Below, one piece after another: positions 8,282 through 16,219 of a stretch of 38,974 nucleotides of DNA. Each line of letters opens with the position of its first letter. Position 1 is the stretch's first letter. A program made the position numbers and the translations under genes. The stretch is from assembly GCA_019309815.1 (NCBI GenBank), contig JAFDFO010000003.1, positions 1-38,974 of the forward strand, given 5' to 3'. A model generated the notes under the pieces. The model did no database searches, was not told the DNA's origin, and was given only the letters and a program-made list of their open reading frames with translations. Source of the DNA: Deltaproteobacteria bacterium. GTDB lineage: Bacteria > Desulfobacterota > Desulfobacteria > Desulfobacterales > C00003060.

Positions 8282-9139
8282 ATGCCTGCCCGTGCAGATC
8301 TTTGGGACCAAGGCCCGGGCACCCTCCGTGTCTGGGTCGTGATGACAGGGCTTTCCGTCCTGTTTCATGTCCTTTTTTTCTCAGGTGTTCTCTTCCTGCC
8401 TGAGTTGAGAAGCCATAGACAATATATACCGTCTAGTGTTGAGGTGGATCTTGTAAGTCTCCCGAGAGCTGCTCCCCAGGGCCAGCCAGCCCCCCGGCAG
8501 GTCGGCCCCCCCCCAAAGCCGGCGGAAGACGCGGAACCGGTGAAGCCGGAGCCAAAACCCATAGAGCCTCCTCCGCCGAAGCCAGAGCAAGTGTCCGAAA
8601 AGCCTGTACCCGTAAAACCAAGTAAGTTGGAGGTCAAGAAATCAGTAAAAAAGAAGACCTTTGATGCGTCCAAGGCCATCAAGAGTGCTATTGCGAGGAT
8701 CGAGAAGGAGGCTGTCGAATCAAGGCCACACTCGGTGCTTCAGGCCATCGATAAGCTGAAAACGGAGGTTGGCAGCGAAGGTGGGGTGGTCATGCGGGGA
8801 GGCACCGCGACGGGCGGACAAAGTAAGAAGACGATAGATCTTCTGGACATCTACAACGCCGAAATCTGGCACCAGATACAAAGGAACTGGGCCTTTTCCG
8901 AGGAGATGGTTCGAGGGCGTACTGATTTGGAAGCCACGATTATTGTAAAGATCATGAAACAGGGTGAGATACGGGATGTGTGGTTTGAAAGTAGGTCAGG
9001 CAACACGTATTTCGACGACACCGTCTTTAAGGCTGTGAAGAAATCTGATCCACTACCGCCATTGCCTGAAAGCTATCGTGGGCCCTTTTACGAAGTGGGG
9101 TTTCGTTTTAATTTGTCTGAGCTTCAAAGTGGATATTAG
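8282..9139 (+). CDS. tolA: TolA-like energy transducer (TonB-type C-terminus)
   Basis: A 285-residue protein with an N-terminal membrane anchor (about 18-38), a proline- and lysine-rich periplasmic stretch (about 60-125; PPPKP and KPEPKP patterns) and a TonB/TolA C-terminal domain (about 195-283) holding NRNWAF-like and VWFESRSGN motifs. It links the TolQR motor to TolB and Pal at the outer membrane. The middle region is shorter than in E. coli TolA. A strong hairpin with a T-rich tail follows the stop. Confidence 0.88.
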   Translation: MPARADLWDQGPGTLRVWVVMTGLSVLFHVLFFSGVLFLPELRSHRQYIPSSVEVDLVSLPRAAPQGQPAPRQVGPPPKPAEDAEPVKPEPKPIEPPPPKPEQVSEKPVPVKPSKLEVKKSVKKKTFDASKAIKSAIARIEKEAVESRPHSVLQAIDKLKTEVGSEGGVVMRGGTATGGQSKKTIDLLDIYNAEIWHQIQRNWAFSEEMVRGRTDLEATIIVKIMKQGEIRDVWFESRSGNTYFDDTVFKAVKKSDPLPPLPESYRGPFYEVGFRFNLSELQSGY

Positions 9140-9154
9140 AGAGCAGTAAAAAAT

Positions 9155-9374
9155 GAATCACGAAAACACGAAAGAAAAAGAAAAACGAATCACGAAAACA
9201 CGAAAACAGAGTGACAGCCCTTCGGGCTGTTTCTACCGACTCCACTGCCTGCGGACTCGTCTGATAGAAGAGGAAGTTGCAGCGCGGAGCGCTGCAACTT
9301 TCTTTCTTTTTCGTGCCTTCTCTTTTCTTTCGTGCGTTGCGGCTTACGCCTTATAAAGAGGCGTGATAATTCTT
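9155..9374. repeat. CACGAAAR-unit inverted repeat element (copy 2)
   Basis: Left arm 9155-9214 holds AATCACGAAAACACGAAAG followed by further CACGAAAA units. The right arm (about 9306-9340) is the complementary TTTCGTG series. The shared tail GCGGCTTACGCCTTAT and GCGTGATAATTCTT ends at 9374. Between the arms lie two hairpins: GCCCTTCGGGC near 9218-9230 and the longer one listed as a terminator. The element fills the tolA-tolB gap. Confidence 0.78.
9274..9312 (+). terminator. Rho-independent terminator-like hairpin after tolA
   Basis: A perfect 11-bp stem (AAGTTGCAGCG at 9274-9284 with CGCTGCAACTT at 9290-9300, loop of 5) followed by TCTTTCTTTTTC. It would separate tolQRA from tolB transcription. 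It lies inside repeat copy 2, so the terminator may have arrived with the repeat. Confidence 0.65.
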
Positions 9375-9399
9375 TTCTTCACTTCATCACTCCTTCGAA

Positions 9400-10740
9400 T
9401 TGGATTGTAAGAAATTGAAAAGATTACACTTTGCCGTTGTCCTGATGCTGCTCGCTGCACTGCTGTTTTGCCTGTCCAGGCCATGCGAAGCGGGGCGTGT
9501 GTATATCGACATAAATGCCCCCTATTTGAGGAAAATCCCAACAGCAATCCCGATCTTCAGGGACATGGCCGGAGGACAAACCCAGGGTCAGGTGGCAAAC
9601 AAGCTTTCCGATCTTCTGACCGCATCATTAGACTTTACGGGCTTCTTTAAGATCCTTAACCGTGAGAGCTTTCTGGAAAACTCCGAAGAAGCCGGTCTGG
9701 TGCAGCAAGAGATCAATTTCTCCAACTGGACCGTGATCGGTGCAGAGCTCCTGATAAAGGGCGGGTTCAAGTATAACGGGGACCTGCTTGAGGTAGAGCT
9801 GCGGCTTTTTGACACCTTCAGCGGTCGGCTGATTGTGGGCAGGCGCTATACGGGCCGCATGGAGGATCGCAGGCGGATCATCCACCGCTTCTGCAACGAG
9901 GTCATCCTTCGACTGACCGGCCGCCCCGGTATCTTCAGTAGCCAAATTGCCTTTGTGTCAACCACAACAGGGGTCAAGGAGCTCTACATTGCAGATTTTG
10001 ACGGATATGATCCCAGGCAGTTTACCAAGAGCGGAACGATTTCCATGTTTCCGGCCTGGTCTTCGGATGGGAGATGGCTGGCTTACACAGATTACGAGCG
10101 GGGGCAACCAGATCTTTTCATCAGGAATATTAAGAGCAAACAGGACACCGTGGTCAGCTTAAAGGGATTCAGTATTACACCGGCTTGGGTTCCCGGGCAG
10201 TTTGCTTTGGCGGCTTCCCTTTCCCATAAAGGGAACCCCTCTATCTATCTGTTGAGTGGAAGCGGAAAGATCTTGCGAAAACTGACACGCCATTGGGGGA
10301 TCGATGTCGCTCCTACGTATTCACCTGATGGTAAGAAGTTTGCGTTTGTGTCGAACCGATCAGGATCTCCCCAGATTTACATCCAAAACGTCAAAGACGG
10401 CAAGGTCCGCAGACTGACATACGAGGGGAAGTACAACTCCTGGCCCCAGTGGTCCCCCCGAGGGAACTACATTGCCTATGTGGGCTCAAGCAATACCTTT
10501 TCCGATATTTATGTGATTCGGGCCGACGGGAAGGGACGGAAGCAATTGACCCGAAATGCCGGGCACAATGAGTCCCCTACCTGGTCTCCGGACGGGACGC
10601 TTATTGCCTTTAGTTCTACCAGGGAAGGGCCGTCCAGGATCTATGTCATGAATGCGAACGGAACGGATCAACGGCGCCTGTTGGTCCTGAAGGGTGAGCA
10701 GAGCAACCCGAGCTGGTCACCGCGGCTCACCGGGCGCTGA
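9400..10740 (+). CDS. tolB: TolB, periplasmic beta-propeller of the Tol-Pal system
   Basis: A 446-residue protein with a signal peptide (hydrophobic core LMLLAALLFCL, probable cleavage after CEA near residue 31). An N-terminal alpha/beta domain (about 40-170) is followed by a C-terminal six-bladed propeller (about 180-446) with repeated WSPDG-like motifs (YSPDGKKFAF, WSPDGTLIAF, WSPRGNYIAY). It binds Pal and TolA in the periplasm. No ATG fits: the start is TTG at 9400 or TTG at 9415, neither with a clear ribosome site. It is separated from tolA by 260 bp holding a repeat and a terminator-like hairpin. Confidence 0.93.
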   Translation: MDCKKLKRLHFAVVLMLLAALLFCLSRPCEAGRVYIDINAPYLRKIPTAIPIFRDMAGGQTQGQVANKLSDLLTASLDFTGFFKILNRESFLENSEEAGLVQQEINFSNWTVIGAELLIKGGFKYNGDLLEVELRLFDTFSGRLIVGRRYTGRMEDRRRIIHRFCNEVILRLTGRPGIFSSQIAFVSTTTGVKELYIADFDGYDPRQFTKSGTISMFPAWSSDGRWLAYTDYERGQPDLFIRNIKSKQDTVVSLKGFSITPAWVPGQFALAASLSHKGNPSIYLLSGSGKILRKLTRHWGIDVAPTYSPDGKKFAFVSNRSGSPQIYIQNVKDGKVRRLTYEGKYNSWPQWSPRGNYIAYVGSSNTFSDIYVIRADGKGRKQLTRNAGHNESPTWSPDGTLIAFSSTREGPSRIYVMNANGTDQRRLLVLKGEQSNPSWSPRLTGR

Positions 10741-10806
10741 GGCTCGATGTTGCCCCGAGTTGGCCTATAGTCGTGAGGGGTTTTTACAGGCTTTCTGAAT
10801 GATGAT

Positions 10807-10878
10807 CTGATGCTGGATCCTGGATACTTGATCCTGGCTAATGCTTTATTCCAGCATCCAGCATCCAGCATCCAGTAT
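10807..10878. repeat. Heptamer (CATCCAG) inverted repeat between tolB and pal
   Basis: Left arm GATGCTGGATCCTGGATAC and onward (10809-10837). Right arm is three perfect tandem CATCCAG units and a degenerate end (10850-10878). The arms are imperfectly complementary (about 23 of 29 positions by eye), so a long hairpin could form. It sits in the 342-bp tolB-pal gap; no gene is seen there. Confidence 0.7.
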
Positions 10879-10971
10879 CGTGACGCTTAGCACTCAACGC
10901 AATCAGATTTGGGGGTGAATGCGCTGCTACCGTCATATAGCTCGGAGTCCCGACGGGATTGTGGCATTTGC

Positions 10972-11000
10972 TTGACTTTTTTCCAGGTTTCAACTAATTA
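10972..11000 (+). promoter_or_regulatory. Candidate promoter for pal
   Basis: TTGACT at 10972-10977 followed by ACTAAT (10993-10998, spacing 15) or TAATTA (10995-11000, spacing 17). The -35 is good and the -10 weak. It lies about 85 bp before pal and downstream of the repeat, where a separate promoter for pal would be expected. Confidence 0.35.
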
Positions 11001-11082
11001 CATGAGTTCAAATGTACATGTGGGCACTGTCCCGTGAAAATATTCTCTAGTACTCAACTTTTGCTTTAGAGGAGGTAGGATC

Positions 11083-11622
11083 ATGAGAAACAGGTTCTGG
11101 GTAGTCTTGGCGCTTCTGTTGGTGATTCCGGGGCTGATGTTGACAGCTTCCTGTGCCAAAAAACAGGTTTCTGGGGCCGGGGTAACTCCTTCACCGGAAG
11201 GGGCAGCTATGAGCGACGAGGACGCTCGAGCGCGGGCCCTCGAAGAGCAGCGCTTGCGGGAGCAGCGTGCAGTCACGGCTGCTATGGAAAGATTCGAAAA
11301 CCAGGACATCAACTTCGATTTTGACAAGTCTTCCCTTACGCCGGCAGCGCAGGCAATTCTCCGCGACAAGGCAGCATATCTAATGGCAAATCCCGATGTC
11401 TCGGTTATTATTGAAGGGCATTGTGACGAACGCGGAACCAACGAGTACAATATGGCTCTTGGGGATCGACGTGCCGGCAGTGCAAAGAGTTTTCTGGTCG
11501 ACTTAGGGATCGAATCGCGACGGCTGACAACAATCAGTTATGGCGAGGAGAAACCGGTCGATCCGGCGAGCAATGAAACGGCATGGACCAAGAACAGACG
11601 GGGTCATTGCATCATAGACTAG
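11083..11622 (+). CDS. pal: Peptidoglycan-associated lipoprotein
   Basis: A 179-residue outer-membrane lipoprotein. The lipobox LTASC gives C24 as the lipidated residue. An OmpA-like peptidoglycan-binding domain spans about 70-179 (FDFDKSSLTPAA, IEGHCDERGTNEYN, LGDRRAGSAKSFL), with the aspartate and arginine used for meso-diaminopimelate binding. It anchors the outer membrane to the cell wall and binds TolB. AGGAGG sits 7 bases or so before the ATG, a strong ribosome site that fits an abundant protein. Confidence 0.96.
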   Translation: MRNRFWVVLALLLVIPGLMLTASCAKKQVSGAGVTPSPEGAAMSDEDARARALEEQRLREQRAVTAAMERFENQDINFDFDKSSLTPAAQAILRDKAAYLMANPDVSVIIEGHCDERGTNEYNMALGDRRAGSAKSFLVDLGIESRRLTTISYGEEKPVDPASNETAWTKNRRGHCIID

Positions 11623-11648
11623 AATACAACTCACGACCATCATCGGTG

Positions 11649-11685
11649 TTCCCATTGATTCCTTTCATAACCGGGTCAATGGGAA
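11649..11685. other. Perfect 10-bp inverted repeat after pal
   Basis: TTCCCATTGA (11649-11658) and TCAATGGGAA (11676-11685) are perfect complements with a 17-base loop. No T-run follows, so it is not a standard terminator. It could stabilise the pal mRNA 3' end; this is a guess. Confidence 0.5.
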
Positions 11686-11808
11686 GGCCTTGCTCCACAT
11701 GGCTTCAAGACTGAACCGCCGACCGTTTTTTCAAACGGGGGAAAGAAGTCTACTTCCTCAGCGTGCCTGAACTAGACCGATTGGCAGTCTGCAGAGAGTT
11801 CAAGTTTT

Positions 11809-12612
11809 ATGCGTGAAAAGATAGGTGTATCTTGGGTCGTCCTTATGACAGCAGGGCTCATCCTTTGGGGGGGGTGCGCCACCCAGGATGGTCTTGTAAC
11901 GCTCAGTAATCGGGTGACTGCCTTAGAGCGCAGGGCCGAGAAAGAGAGGGCAGGACTTCGGTCCGATCAAGAAGATCAGACGCAGGACTCGCGCAGCAGA
12001 GACGCTGAACTGCGCGCCCTTTTTGATGAGCTGAGGGACGAGATGACGGGGCTGAGAGGAGCCGTGGAGGAGGACCAACACGGTGCCGATCAGTGGCAGA
12101 CCCGCTTCCAAATTCTCGAAGAGTCTCTTCAAAGCCTTGAGGATCGGCTTGTTCGTATAGAACTATATTTGGGGCTCCGGCTGTCAGATGAAGTTCCCGC
12201 TTCGGATACGGATCAGGTTAAGCCGACAGTAGAACCCAAAACGCCTGAGGCCCTTTATGACAGGGCCGAACAGCTTTTTGACAAGGGTGAGTATGAGGAT
12301 GCCCGAGAAGTGCTTCGGTCTTTCTTGAAACAGTATCCGAGGTCCAAAACAGCTGGCAGTGCCCAGTTCTTACTGGGAGAGATATACTTCCACGAGAAAT
12401 GGTACGAAAAAGCCATCCTGGAATACCAGAAGGTGATTGAGAACTACCCAAAGGCGGACAAAACGTCGAACGCTTTACTTAAGCAAGGCTTTGCCTTTTT
12501 CAGTCTTGGCGACGACGCAAATGCGGGACTCATCTTGAAAGAGTTGATTCGGAAGTTTCCGGATTCCGACGAGGCTAATATCGCCAAGAACAAGCTAAAG
12601 ACACTGAAATAA
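11809..12612 (+). CDS. cpoB: CpoB/YbgF-like Tol-Pal coordinator, lipoprotein form
   Basis: A 267-residue protein with lipobox LWGGC (C23), a charged heptad-rich coiled coil (about 30-120) and C-terminal tetratricopeptide repeats (about 148-267: YEDAREVLRSFLKQYPRS and two further units). CpoB/YbgF coordinates cell-wall synthesis with Tol-Pal driven constriction. In E. coli it is a soluble periplasmic protein; here the lipobox suggests a membrane anchor. It lies after pal, as in most Tol-Pal clusters. The ribosome site before the ATG is weak. Confidence 0.88.
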   Translation: MREKIGVSWVVLMTAGLILWGGCATQDGLVTLSNRVTALERRAEKERAGLRSDQEDQTQDSRSRDAELRALFDELRDEMTGLRGAVEEDQHGADQWQTRFQILEESLQSLEDRLVRIELYLGLRLSDEVPASDTDQVKPTVEPKTPEALYDRAEQLFDKGEYEDAREVLRSFLKQYPRSKTAGSAQFLLGEIYFHEKWYEKAILEYQKVIENYPKADKTSNALLKQGFAFFSLGDDANAGLILKELIRKFPDSDEANIAKNKLKTLK

Positions 12613-12634
12613 TCAATAGGGCCGAAACCTGGGT

Positions 12635-13120
12635 TTGAAGAAAACACTAAAGGTTGTCGGGATAGATCCAGGGTTAGCTGAGACCGGGTTTGGGGTTGTC
12701 CACGGGTCCATTTCCCGGATCAGAGACTACACCTTCGGCACAATTCGAACCTCAAAGGCCGAAACTTTGCCTGACAGGCTTCACCACATCTTTTCTGAGC
12801 TTTGTTCCATTCTTGATTCCGAGAAACCCAATCTGATGGTCATTGAAGACATCTTTTCCATCAAGGAATACCCAAAGTCGGGGATTGCCCTTGGAAAGGT
12901 TTGCGGGGTCATTTTGCTTGCCTGTTCTCAGTACGGCGTTCAGGCGATGGATGTCCCTGTGCGGGAAGTCAAGCGCATACTGACAGGAAGCGGAAGCGCT
13001 TCCAAGAGCCAGATGGAAAGGGTGGTCAGACACTTGTTGAAAAGGGACAAACCCATTACGCCGTCACACGCATCCGATGCCATAGCCCTGGCACTGGTGG
13101 GGGTATTCAGGAACGGATAG
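12635..13120 (+). CDS. ruvC: Holliday junction resolvase RuvC
   Basis: A 161-residue RNase H-fold endonuclease that cuts Holliday junctions as part of RuvABC. Acidic catalytic residues expected for the family are seen: D11 (GIDPG), E71 (MVIEDIF) and D148 in SHASDAIALAL, with H145 at the place of another active-site acid, as in many RuvC proteins. The start is TTG at 12635 (MKKTLKVVGIDPG); no ATG fits. It lies 22 bp after cpoB and heads a ruvC-ruvA-ruvB series interrupted by repeats. Confidence 0.95.
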   Translation: MKKTLKVVGIDPGLAETGFGVVHGSISRIRDYTFGTIRTSKAETLPDRLHHIFSELCSILDSEKPNLMVIEDIFSIKEYPKSGIALGKVCGVILLACSQYGVQAMDVPVREVKRILTGSGSASKSQMERVVRHLLKRDKPITPSHASDAIALALVGVFRNG

Positions 13121-13165
13121 TGGGATGATCAGGGGTTGGCATCATTGAGGTCCGTATCGACCCAT

Positions 13166-13254
13166 TTGGAGTAATGGAGTAATGGAAGAAGCCAAGCCAA
13201 CCAGTTCTCAGGATCCACCTTCTCTTTCAGCACTCCAGTACTCCAATACTCCAG
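13166..13254. repeat. TGGAGTAA octamer inverted repeat (copy 1)
   Basis: The left arm (13166-13188) has TTGGAGTAATGGAGTAATGG and the right arm (13229-13254) has CACTCCAGTACTCCAATACT, its approximate complement. Units are 8 bp. It sits in the 196-bp ruvC-ruvA gap. Confidence 0.7.
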
Positions 13255-13316
13255 CATTTTTGTATTCTATGAGTCTGTTACCACACAGGGCAGGGTTACC
13301 ATAACGGGGCGAACAG

Positions 13317-13943
13317 ATGATCGGGTATCTGGAAGGCAAGCTGCTAAAAAAGGATGAAGACCGGATATTGCTGTTGAATAACCAGGTCGGCTACGAAATA
13401 CTCCTTCCCGCTTTTGTCAGAAAAACCTTTCATTCTAAGGAAATTGGAGATGATGTTGCCCTGTACATTCACTACCATCAAACTGAGCGGCAGCCAAAAC
13501 CGATCCTGATTGGTTTCAACCTGGAGGTGGAGCGGGAGTTCTTCCGTCATTTCATATCCGTTGAAGATATTGGACCCATGAAGGCTGTTCAGGCGCTAAC
13601 AGTTTCGGTCCGGGACATTGCCAGGGCCATAGAGTCGAGGGATTCAGCGTATCTTATAAGGCTGAAGGGGATCGGAAACAGGACAGCGCAGAAGATATTG
13701 GCCACGCTAGAAGGAAAGGTGGCTAAGTTTGCCCTGATCCGGCAGGTCGAAAAAGCCGCAACGGAGACCCCGCCGGAAGATTTCATAGATCAGGTCCAAG
13801 AGGTCCTTTCAAAACAACTTGGCCACACGGTGAGAGAGGCCAAGGAGTTGATCGGCGCCGCCTTGAGAAGGAATAAGAACATCACTACAGCAGAGGAACT
13901 GTTTGAAGAGGTCTATCGCGGGGAAGCATCAAACGCCGGATAG
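13317..13943 (+). CDS. ruvA: Holliday junction branch-migration protein RuvA
   Basis: A 208-residue protein with the three RuvA domains: an N-terminal OB fold (1-65, MIGYLEGKL start), a central helix-hairpin-helix pair (about 70-140, VEDIGPMKA and LKGIGNRTAQKI) and a C-terminal three-helix domain (about 155-205) that contacts RuvB. A RuvA tetramer binds the junction and positions RuvB. The first hairpin reads IGPMKA, slightly unlike the common IGPKxA. Confidence 0.96.
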   Translation: MIGYLEGKLLKKDEDRILLLNNQVGYEILLPAFVRKTFHSKEIGDDVALYIHYHQTERQPKPILIGFNLEVEREFFRHFISVEDIGPMKAVQALTVSVRDIARAIESRDSAYLIRLKGIGNRTAQKILATLEGKVAKFALIRQVEKAATETPPEDFIDQVQEVLSKQLGHTVREAKELIGAALRRNKNITTAEELFEEVYRGEASNAG

Positions 13944-13958
13944 ATTAGAAGAAGAAAA

Positions 13959-13997
13959 GATTATCACGAAGACACGAAAAGAACGAAAACACGAAAG
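13959..13997. repeat. CACGAAAR-unit repeat, single arm (copy 3)
   Basis: GATTATCACGAAGACACG followed by two more CACGAAAR-like units fills the short ruvA-ruvB gap. It matches the left arm of the copies at 4942 and 9155, but the complementary right arm and tail are absent, so it is a half element. Confidence 0.65.
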
Positions 13998-14014
13998 GTA
14001 TTTCTAAAAGGCTG

Positions 14015-15025
14015 ATGCCAGACAGAGACCCTGAAGAGAACACGGATATGGATGAGAAGTCGGAATTCATTAGCCTTAGGCCAAAGCACCTGGAGGAATA
14101 CGTTGGTCAGGCCAAGGTGGTGGAGACTCTCCAGATTGCCATTGAGGCGGCGCTTAAACGGAATGAGCCACTGGATCACGTCTTGTTTCACGCTCCTCCC
14201 GGTCTGGGGAAAACGACTCTTGCTCACATCATTGCTGAAGAGATGGGTGTCAGGATTACTGTTACATCCGGGCCCGCTTTGGAGAAAGGGGGCGATCTTC
14301 TGGGTATTCTCACCCATCTAGAAGAAGGAGATGTCCTCTTCATCGACGAGATTCACCGCCTTCCCAGGGTGATTGAGGAGTTTCTCTATCCTGCGATGGA
14401 AGACTTTGCGGTTGATTTCATCTTTGACAAAGGGATACATGCGAGGAGTCATCGTTATCGGCTCGAACGGTTCGTTTTGGTTGGGGCCACGACTCGAGCA
14501 GGATCTCTATCGCCCCCTCTACGTGAGCGGTTTGGGATATTCAGGACTCTTGATTTCTATGTTGAGGAGGACTTGACTCGCATTGCGAAGCGATCAGCGG
14601 CCCTGTTGGATGTAGTCGTGGACGATAATGGTGCCCAAGAGATCGCCTGCCGTTCACGAGGCACCCCTCGAATCGTAAACCGGCTCTTGAAACGGGTACG
14701 AGACTTCGCCCAGGTGAGGGGCGACGGAGTCATCCATAAGGGGACCGTCCAGGAGGCATTGGCACTGGAAGGGGTAGATGAAAAGGGGCTAACCACCCTG
14801 GACAGAAAGTTTTTGAGAAGCATCATAGACTTCTACAAGGGTGGTCCTGCGGGAATCGAAGCCATTGCCGCTACTCTGCAAGAAGAGTCTGACACGCTTG
14901 TTGACGTGGTAGAACCCTATCTACTGCAAATCGGATTCCTGACACGCACCTCTTCCGGCCGAAAGGTCTCGGAAGACGCATACAAGCATTTCGGTTTGCC
15001 AGTCCACCCCGGGCTGTTTCAATAG
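14015..15025 (+). CDS. ruvB: Holliday junction DNA helicase RuvB
   Basis: A 336-residue AAA+ ATPase that drives branch migration. The Walker A is APPGLGKTT at 60-68 (most members have GPPGLGKT), Walker B is LFIDEIH at 108-114, and the GATTRAG sensor and RERFG arginine-finger motifs are present. The C-terminal winged helix ends with [22 protein letters not shown] just before the ATG may serve as ribosome site. Third of the ruv genes. Confidence 0.97.
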   Translation: MPDRDPEENTDMDEKSEFISLRPKHLEEYVGQAKVVETLQIAIEAALKRNEPLDHVLFHAPPGLGKTTLAHIIAEEMGVRITVTSGPALEKGGDLLGILTHLEEGDVLFIDEIHRLPRVIEEFLYPAMEDFAVDFIFDKGIHARSHRYRLERFVLVGATTRAGSLSPPLRERFGIFRTLDFYVEEDLTRIAKRSAALLDVVVDDNGAQEIACRSRGTPRIVNRLLKRVRDFAQVRGDGVIHKGTVQEALALEGVDEKGLTTLDRKFLRSIIDFYKGGPAGIEAIAATLQEESDTLVDVVEPYLLQIGFLTRTSSGRKVSEDAYKHFGLPVHPGLFQ

Positions 15026-15030
15026 TAGAA

Positions 15031-15234
15031 GATTGGAATAATGGAAGACTGGAATGATGGAAGACTGGAAGAATAGAACTATGGAAGAATGGAATAGTGG
15101 AAAATTGGAATGGTGGAGCAATAATAATCCGGAGTAATGGAGTATTGGAGTGATGGAGTAATGGTTGAGAAAAAAGATAAAGGAGTCTCTGTTTCTCGTT
15201 CCAGTACTCCAATACTCCAGCACTCCAATACTCC
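15031..15234. repeat. TGGARTAW octamer inverted repeat (copy 2, long)
   Basis: The plus arm runs 15031-15164 as about 16 tandem 8-bp units, first GGAATAAT-like and then GGAGTAAT-like. The complementary arm 15201-15234 reads CCAGTACTCCAATACTCC and on. It occupies nearly the whole ruvB-to-SAM-hydrolase gap. Confidence 0.78.
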
Positions 15235-15291
15235 AAAAGCGTTTGATACCTCGCATGAGTCTCAGCCGCTGTAATCCCAGCAATACCCAAC

Positions 15292-16116
15292 ATGAAGAAA
15301 TCCTCCGTTATTACGCTTCTCACTGATTTCGGCCTTCAGGACGAGTACGTGGGCGTGATGAAGGGGGTTATCCTGTCCATAAACCCCAGGGTTCAACTGG
15401 TCGATATCACCCACAACATAAGCAGGCACGATATTGGACAGGCAGCGCTCGCACTCAATGCCTCCTTCCGGTTCTTTCCGAAAGGTTCCATCCACGTGGT
15501 TGTTGTTGATCCCGGGGTCGGCGGAGAGAGAAAGACCGTTTGTCTTAAACAGGAAGGGCATGTCTTTATCGCCCCGGACAATGGCGTGCTGACAATGGTC
15601 ATCCAGGATAAGAAAGTCCGGAAAATCTGTGCTGTAACAAAACAGAGATATTTTCTTAAGCCGGTGAGTGACACTTTTCACGGCCGTGATATATTCGCCC
15701 CTGTGGCAGCCCATTTGTCAAAGGGATTGGACATGCTGAGCCTGGGGAAAGAGCTCGGGCTCAAGGACCTGGCTACACTGGAGATTCCCGTGCCCTTTGT
15801 CTCTGCCAAACATGAGCTGGTTGGCGCTGTTATGGCGATTGATCGTTTCGGAAGCCTCGTGACGAATATCAGCGAGCGAACCCTAAAGAAGTTTCAAGAT
15901 GATGAGGGATCACAACGGGTTGAACTCAGGCTGGGAAGGTTCAAGATTAAGGGGGTGTCGCAGTCTTATGACAGTGTGAAGGTGGGTGCGCCAATCGCCA
16001 TCATCGGAAGCCGAAACCTCCTTGAGATTGCGTTAAACCAGGGAGATGCCCGCAAGTATTTCAAGGCCAGAATCGGCCAGGCAGTGAAGGTCAGGTTTGT
16101 CGCCAGGGGGAAGTAA
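15292..16116 (+). CDS. SAM hydroxide adenosyltransferase (DUF62 family)
   Basis: A 274-residue member of the DUF62/SAM hydrolase-halogenase family. Members of the common branch split S-adenosylmethionine to adenosine and methionine using water. Motifs seen: LLTDFGLQDEYVG (N-terminus), VDPGVGG, IAPDNGVLT and TFHGRDIFAPVAAHL. The halogenase branch has a distinctive extra loop that I do not see, so hydrolase activity is more likely. A C-terminal barrel (about 180-270) completes the usual two-domain form. Its role beside ruvB is unknown. Confidence 0.88.
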   Translation: MKKSSVITLLTDFGLQDEYVGVMKGVILSINPRVQLVDITHNISRHDIGQAALALNASFRFFPKGSIHVVVVDPGVGGERKTVCLKQEGHVFIAPDNGVLTMVIQDKKVRKICAVTKQRYFLKPVSDTFHGRDIFAPVAAHLSKGLDMLSLGKELGLKDLATLEIPVPFVSAKHELVGAVMAIDRFGSLVTNISERTLKKFQDDEGSQRVELRLGRFKIKGVSQSYDSVKVGAPIAIIGSRNLLEIALNQGDARKYFKARIGQAVKVRFVARGK

Positions 16117-16219
16117 CGACTACGGTGCGCTTTACGCCGCCAGCTTATATCGCTATCATATTTCGCCTTTTACTCACCGCCTGCATGGCCAAGGGCCTTC
16201 GCCTACTGACTGCACCAAA

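Noticed and set aside
9153-9356. A 67-codon plus-strand frame in the tolA-tolB gap.
   Set aside because: It translates the CACGAAAR repeat and a terminator hairpin; not a gene.
13166-15234. Octamer arrays considered as CRISPR.
   Set aside because: Units are 7-8 bp, tandem and without unique spacers; no cas genes nearby.
14871-15323. Long minus-strand frames across the octamer array.
   Set aside because: The periodic SIPLFHHSN-like peptide is produced by the 8-bp repeat and overlaps ruvB.
15292-16116. SAM-dependent halogenase as function of the DUF62 gene.
   Set aside because: The extra loop of fluorinase and chlorinase is not seen; the sequence fits the more common hydrolase branch.
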